Assembly: GCA_047635955.1 (NCBI GenBank) | Contig: JBLIGW010000051.1 | Span: forward strand, 1 to 7,500 | Direction of reading: 5' to 3' | DNA from: WFTC01 sp047635955 | GTDB lineage: Bacteria > Patescibacteriota > Gracilibacteria > UBA1369 > 2-02-FULL-48-14 | Length of the DNA: 7,500 bases | Shown here: positions 5,222 to 7,500 of the stretch, one piece after another | How the letters are laid out: every line of letters starts with the position of its first letter | How positions within the stretch are numbered: position 1 is the first letter of the stretch | Notes under the pieces: model-generated | Database searches by the model: none | What the model was told of the DNA's origin: nothing | What the model saw: the letters and a program-made list of their open reading frames with translations, nothing else | Translations under genes and position numbers: made by a program

Positions 5222-6171
5222 GTAACCAAGGAGCTAGAAAGGAAATTTGCATTTTCAACATCTGCAAACTCCGTTCCCATCTTGCCAGGTTTATAAGCTG
5301 TATAATGAAGATGTGCGCCACGTGATCGCCCTGTATTTCCCACCCTACCAAGAGAGTCTCCAGGTTTAATTTTGGTCCCCTTAGCAACACCAGGATTTTT
5401 AAGATGTAAAAAATAATGAGTGTGTCCATCAGGCGTTCTCATTGCGACATAATTCCCATTAGTAGGGCTATAGTCAGACTTAATAATCTCCCCTTCTACC
5501 GTTGAATGAATCACTGTGCCCTCTGGGACACCCGCAACATCAACACCATCATGACTTTTTGTTTCACCATTGTGAGTACGCTCCCCCTGACCCGAAGAAA
5601 TACGAGGACTCACACCAACTCCAGAAGCAAACGAAAAAATCGGCGCAGATGGGTCAACCAAGTCATTCAATTCAGACGATTCAAGACTATCTTCACCCCC
5701 CTCTCCAGGACTCATCGCATCCCCCAAAGCCGTCATACCCAAGGCCCCACTTACATATTTTTTCAAATACTCCCAAAGTTCCGTTAAGCTTTCTTTGAGG
5801 TCTTCCATTTTTCCACCGCCTTCCAAAGTATCAATAACTTCTTTAGCTTTTGCATCTAAATCATCCGTTCCTTCTGAGTCTTCTGTCTCATCTGAATCTG
5901 CAGTATCTTCTGAGTCTTCTGTCTCCTCTGACTCATCTGGATCTTCTACAAGTGCCGCTTGATTTCCATCAAATGCTTCTTCAAGGTACACAGCCGCAGT
6001 TGCCTCCGAATCTGATTTTTCAGCATTACCAGCCTCTCTCACTTCTGCAGCTACTACTTGAGCTGCTTCACGTTCAGCTTCTTTCTCAGCAACTTCTTCA
6101 GACGTTAAATCAACCGCATCAACTGATGCAGTGTTGTCATCTCCTTCTACACTTTCATTAAGCTTTGACAT
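5218..6171 (-). CDS. M23-family (LytM/lysostaphin-like) metallopeptidase
   Basis: M23 peptidases cut peptide cross-bridges of peptidoglycan using one zinc ion. In this 317-residue protein the C-terminal domain spans about residues 180-300. Zinc ligands are His207 and Asp211 of SHDGVD and His289 of the HLH in GAHLHYTAY. His287 of that motif and His256 of YFLHL are the catalytic histidines. LGRVGNTGRSRGAHLHY is the usual signature around the second ligand, so the site looks complete. Residues 1-115 are a highly acidic, low-complexity stalk that includes a 12-residue repeat. Residues 121-150 form a possible amphipathic helix. No signal peptide or lipobox is visible, so the export route is unclear. 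The ATG at 6171 lies 2 nt after the stop of the upstream Cys-peptidase gene, with no promoter between them, so they form an operon. No terminator separates this gene from convergent nadE. Confidence 0.88.
   Translation of the reverse strand: MSKLNESVEGDDNTASVDAVDLTSEEVAEKEAEREAAQVVAAEVREAGNAEKSDSEATAAVYLEEAFDGNQAALVEDPDESEETEDSEDTADSDETEDSEGTDDLDAKAKEVIDTLEGGGKMEDLKESLTELWEYLKKYVSGALGMTALGDAMSPGEGGEDSLESSELNDLVDPSAPIFSFASGVGVSPRISSGQGERTHNGETKSHDGVDVAGVPEGTVIHSTVEGEIIKSDYSPTNGNYVAMRTPDGHTHYFLHLKNPGVAKGTKIKPGDSLGRVGNTGRSRGAHLHYTAYKPGKMGTEFADVENANFLSSSLVT
5871..5925. repeat. Short tandem repeat in the acidic stalk of the M23 gene
   Basis: The 19-nt string at 5871-5889 recurs exactly at 5907-5925, a spacing of 36 nt (12 codons). 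It corresponds to two copies of an ET-EDSE-type unit in the acidic stalk (about residues 83-100). In-frame tandem repeats like this can change stalk length by slippage or recombination without breaking the gene. Confidence 0.7.
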
Positions 6172-6173
6172 AT

Positions 6174-7500
6174 TTAAACGTTAGGAGCAGAATTCCATCC
6201 TGGCCGAGAAATCACAGCAATATCGTCTTCCGTGAAGTGCTTCCATCGTAATGCTCGTCTGTTTAATGTTTCCTGTGAAGCCACAAGCACTCCCTTTACA
6301 GGGTCAACATCAACCACAATTTGATCATGATACGGGCTTGACCTTGCGATCACCATATCTCCTGGACGAAGCCCAGACTCTTCAAAAGAAGTATTATTTC
6401 TTGAACGATTAAACCACCCTCGGTATGCCGAGTGGTTTGGATTCACATATGAATTTTGTGAATTATTATAACGTTCAAATCCAACTTTATCCGCAATAGT
6501 TTCTACCCAACCAGAACAATGATTTTCGCCCCTATCCTTACATTTTTGATTCATAGCAACTCCAAGCATAGCCGCCGCAGCAACTCTATCCCCTGGATCA
6601 CTAATCATTTCATTAATCTCAGCATAACTGTTGTATTTCAGATCTACCTTTTCTCCATTCATAGTGTATAAACTTTCACCCGCTTTATATAAAGGAGCTT
6701 CTCCATTACCTGGTTTATTAACCATTTGTCTATCTCCTTCCGCTCCACTTTCAACGCCTCCACCAAAACCACCAATCAAGTTTTTAATCCACTGCACGGC
6801 ATAAGCAATTCCAGAACTAGCTGCTGCGATCCAATCACCTTCATCAATCGCCGTTCTCATTTTTTTCAAAGCATCTGCTTCCGCTTCCTCTCGAGTCAAA
6901 GACCCATCAAAACGAGTGGCACCATTAGGTAAAGTTCCATCGGCTAGAATCCCTTCTTCAGTCAGTATTCCTTCAAGTTCCTCTCTTAAAGTTTCATCTC
7001 TTGCTACAAATTCAGCATTGTCTTCTTGCGAAAGTCTCAAATTCATAAGATCTTGAGCCGCTCCATCAGCAGAAGTATTAAGCTCTGTTGGCTTTACAGT
7101 TAATCCAAGATCAGCAAGTCCAACTTGCACTGAATTTTGATATTTCTCCCACTCAGGACTACTAGGTCCAGCAGGATCAAACTCATTATCTTTCATAGAA
7201 ATATCCAATCCATCCACTCCTTTCAGTACATAAAGTGAGAATCGTCCTCCAATAGACAAATCTCCTCTAGCCTTATTGCTTAAAACATCTTTCACTTCAG
7301 CTACAAACTTGCTTGGCTCTTGCAGATTATTGTCTGCCAAAAAGGCAGTCATCTCTGCATTTTCCAAAACTTCCAAGTCTTCAAAAGAAATAATTTTATA
7401 GTTTTCATCAGCTCCCTCATCTGCCCAATAATAACCTTCAGGAGGGGTAACCCCACCTGTAAGCTCTTTCAATTCTCCTTCTGTCCAAACCTCCTGTGCT
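6174..7500 (-). CDS. Cysteine peptidase-like cell-wall hydrolase (NlpC/P60- or CHAP-like), 5' end beyond window
   Basis: The frame is open to the right edge: upstream of the first possible start (a TTG at 7472) it continues without a stop as AQEVWTEGE, so the true N-terminus probably lies beyond 7500. Numbering from that TTG (432 residues), the C-terminal third resembles papain-like peptidoglycan hydrolases. NHCSGWVETIADKVG at 317-331 has Cys319 in a CSG-aromatic-V setting like the nucleophile motif of NlpC/P60. LRPGDMVIARSSPYHDQIVVD at 368-388 has the PGD turn followed by His382 in a beta-strand. The third active-site residue is not obvious. Residues 1-205 are acidic and helical with no recognised domain. 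Residues 212-240 are hydrophobic and Gly-rich (DWIAAASSGIAYAVQWIKNL), perhaps a membrane or amphipathic segment. It ends 2 nt before the M23 gene, so the pair is an operon. Enzyme class is inferred from motifs; NlpC/P60 versus CHAP is not settled. Confidence 0.65.
   Translation of the reverse strand, partial: AQEVWTEGELKELTGGVTPPEGYYWADEGADENYKIISFEDLEVLENAEMTAFLADNNLQEPSKFVAEVKDVLSNKARGDLSIGGRFSLYVLKGVDGLDISMKDNEFDPAGPSSPEWEKYQNSVQVGLADLGLTVKPTELNTSADGAAQDLMNLRLSQEDNAEFVARDETLREELEGILTEEGILADGTLPNGATRFDGSLTREEAEADALKKMRTAIDEGDWIAAASSGIAYAVQWIKNLIGGFGGGVESGAEGDRQMVNKPGNGEAPLYKAGESLYTMNGEKVDLKYNSYAEINEMISDPGDRVAAAAMLGVAMNQKCKDRGENHCSGWVETIADKVGFERYNNSQNSYVNPNHSAYRGWFNRSRNNTSFEESGLRPGDMVIARSSPYHDQIVVDVDPVKGVLVASQETLNRRALRWKHFTEDDIAVISRPGWNSAPNV

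Noticed and set aside
5502..6161. Several plus-strand open frames across the M23 gene rich in His, Pro, Leu and Ser
   Set aside because: They are antisense shadows of the Glu/Asp-rich stalk and M23 domain; the minus frame carries complete catalytic motifs.

Overview
The window looks like part of an uncultivated bacterial genome. I infer a Patescibacteria/CPR lineage, possibly Peregrinibacteria-like, with low to moderate confidence. The reasons are the lack of recognisable Shine-Dalgarno sequences before most starts, two promoters whose -10 box lies only 6 nt from the ATG (leaderless mRNAs), a tiny Glu/Met-rich lipoprotein, and long unrecognised proteins beside compact housekeeping genes. UGA ends smpB and one other gene, and glycine is written with GGN codons, so the UGA=Gly code of Gracilibacteria/Absconditabacteria is not supported.

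Layout. Bases 1-113 (minus) hold the signal-peptide end of an exported protein with its own sigma70-type promoter. Bases 169-483 contain no clear gene. They do contain a GC-rich, self-complementary stretch (about 341-407) that may be a structured RNA, ending in a tail like that of a serine tRNA. At 484 (plus) begins an OrfA/HTH-like transposase fragment that appears cut off where the next gene's 3' end begins. Bases 638-3433 (minus) carry two unrecognised genes in tandem. The upstream one (2220-3433) is interrupted by a one-base frameshift. The downstream one (638-2200) encodes a putative HExxH zinc metallopeptidase and has its own leaderless promoter.

Bases 3656-3832 (minus) encode a 58-residue acidic lipoprotein with a good intrinsic terminator. 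It is divergent from the smpB-nadE pair (3960-5221, plus), which covers trans-translation and NAD synthesis. nadE converges with a minus-strand pair of predicted cell-wall hydrolases, and the stop codons interlock. That pair is a cysteine (NlpC/P60- or CHAP-like) peptidase, open at the right window edge, followed 2 nt later by an M23 metallopeptidase with intact catalytic motifs.

How they work together. smpB and nadE are independent housekeeping functions sharing a transcript. The Cys peptidase and M23 enzyme are probably co-expressed to cut different bonds in peptidoglycan, either in wall remodelling or against other cells; neither visible sequence has a signal peptide. The 638-3433 pair, next to a transposase remnant, looks like accessory DNA whose function cannot be read from sequence.
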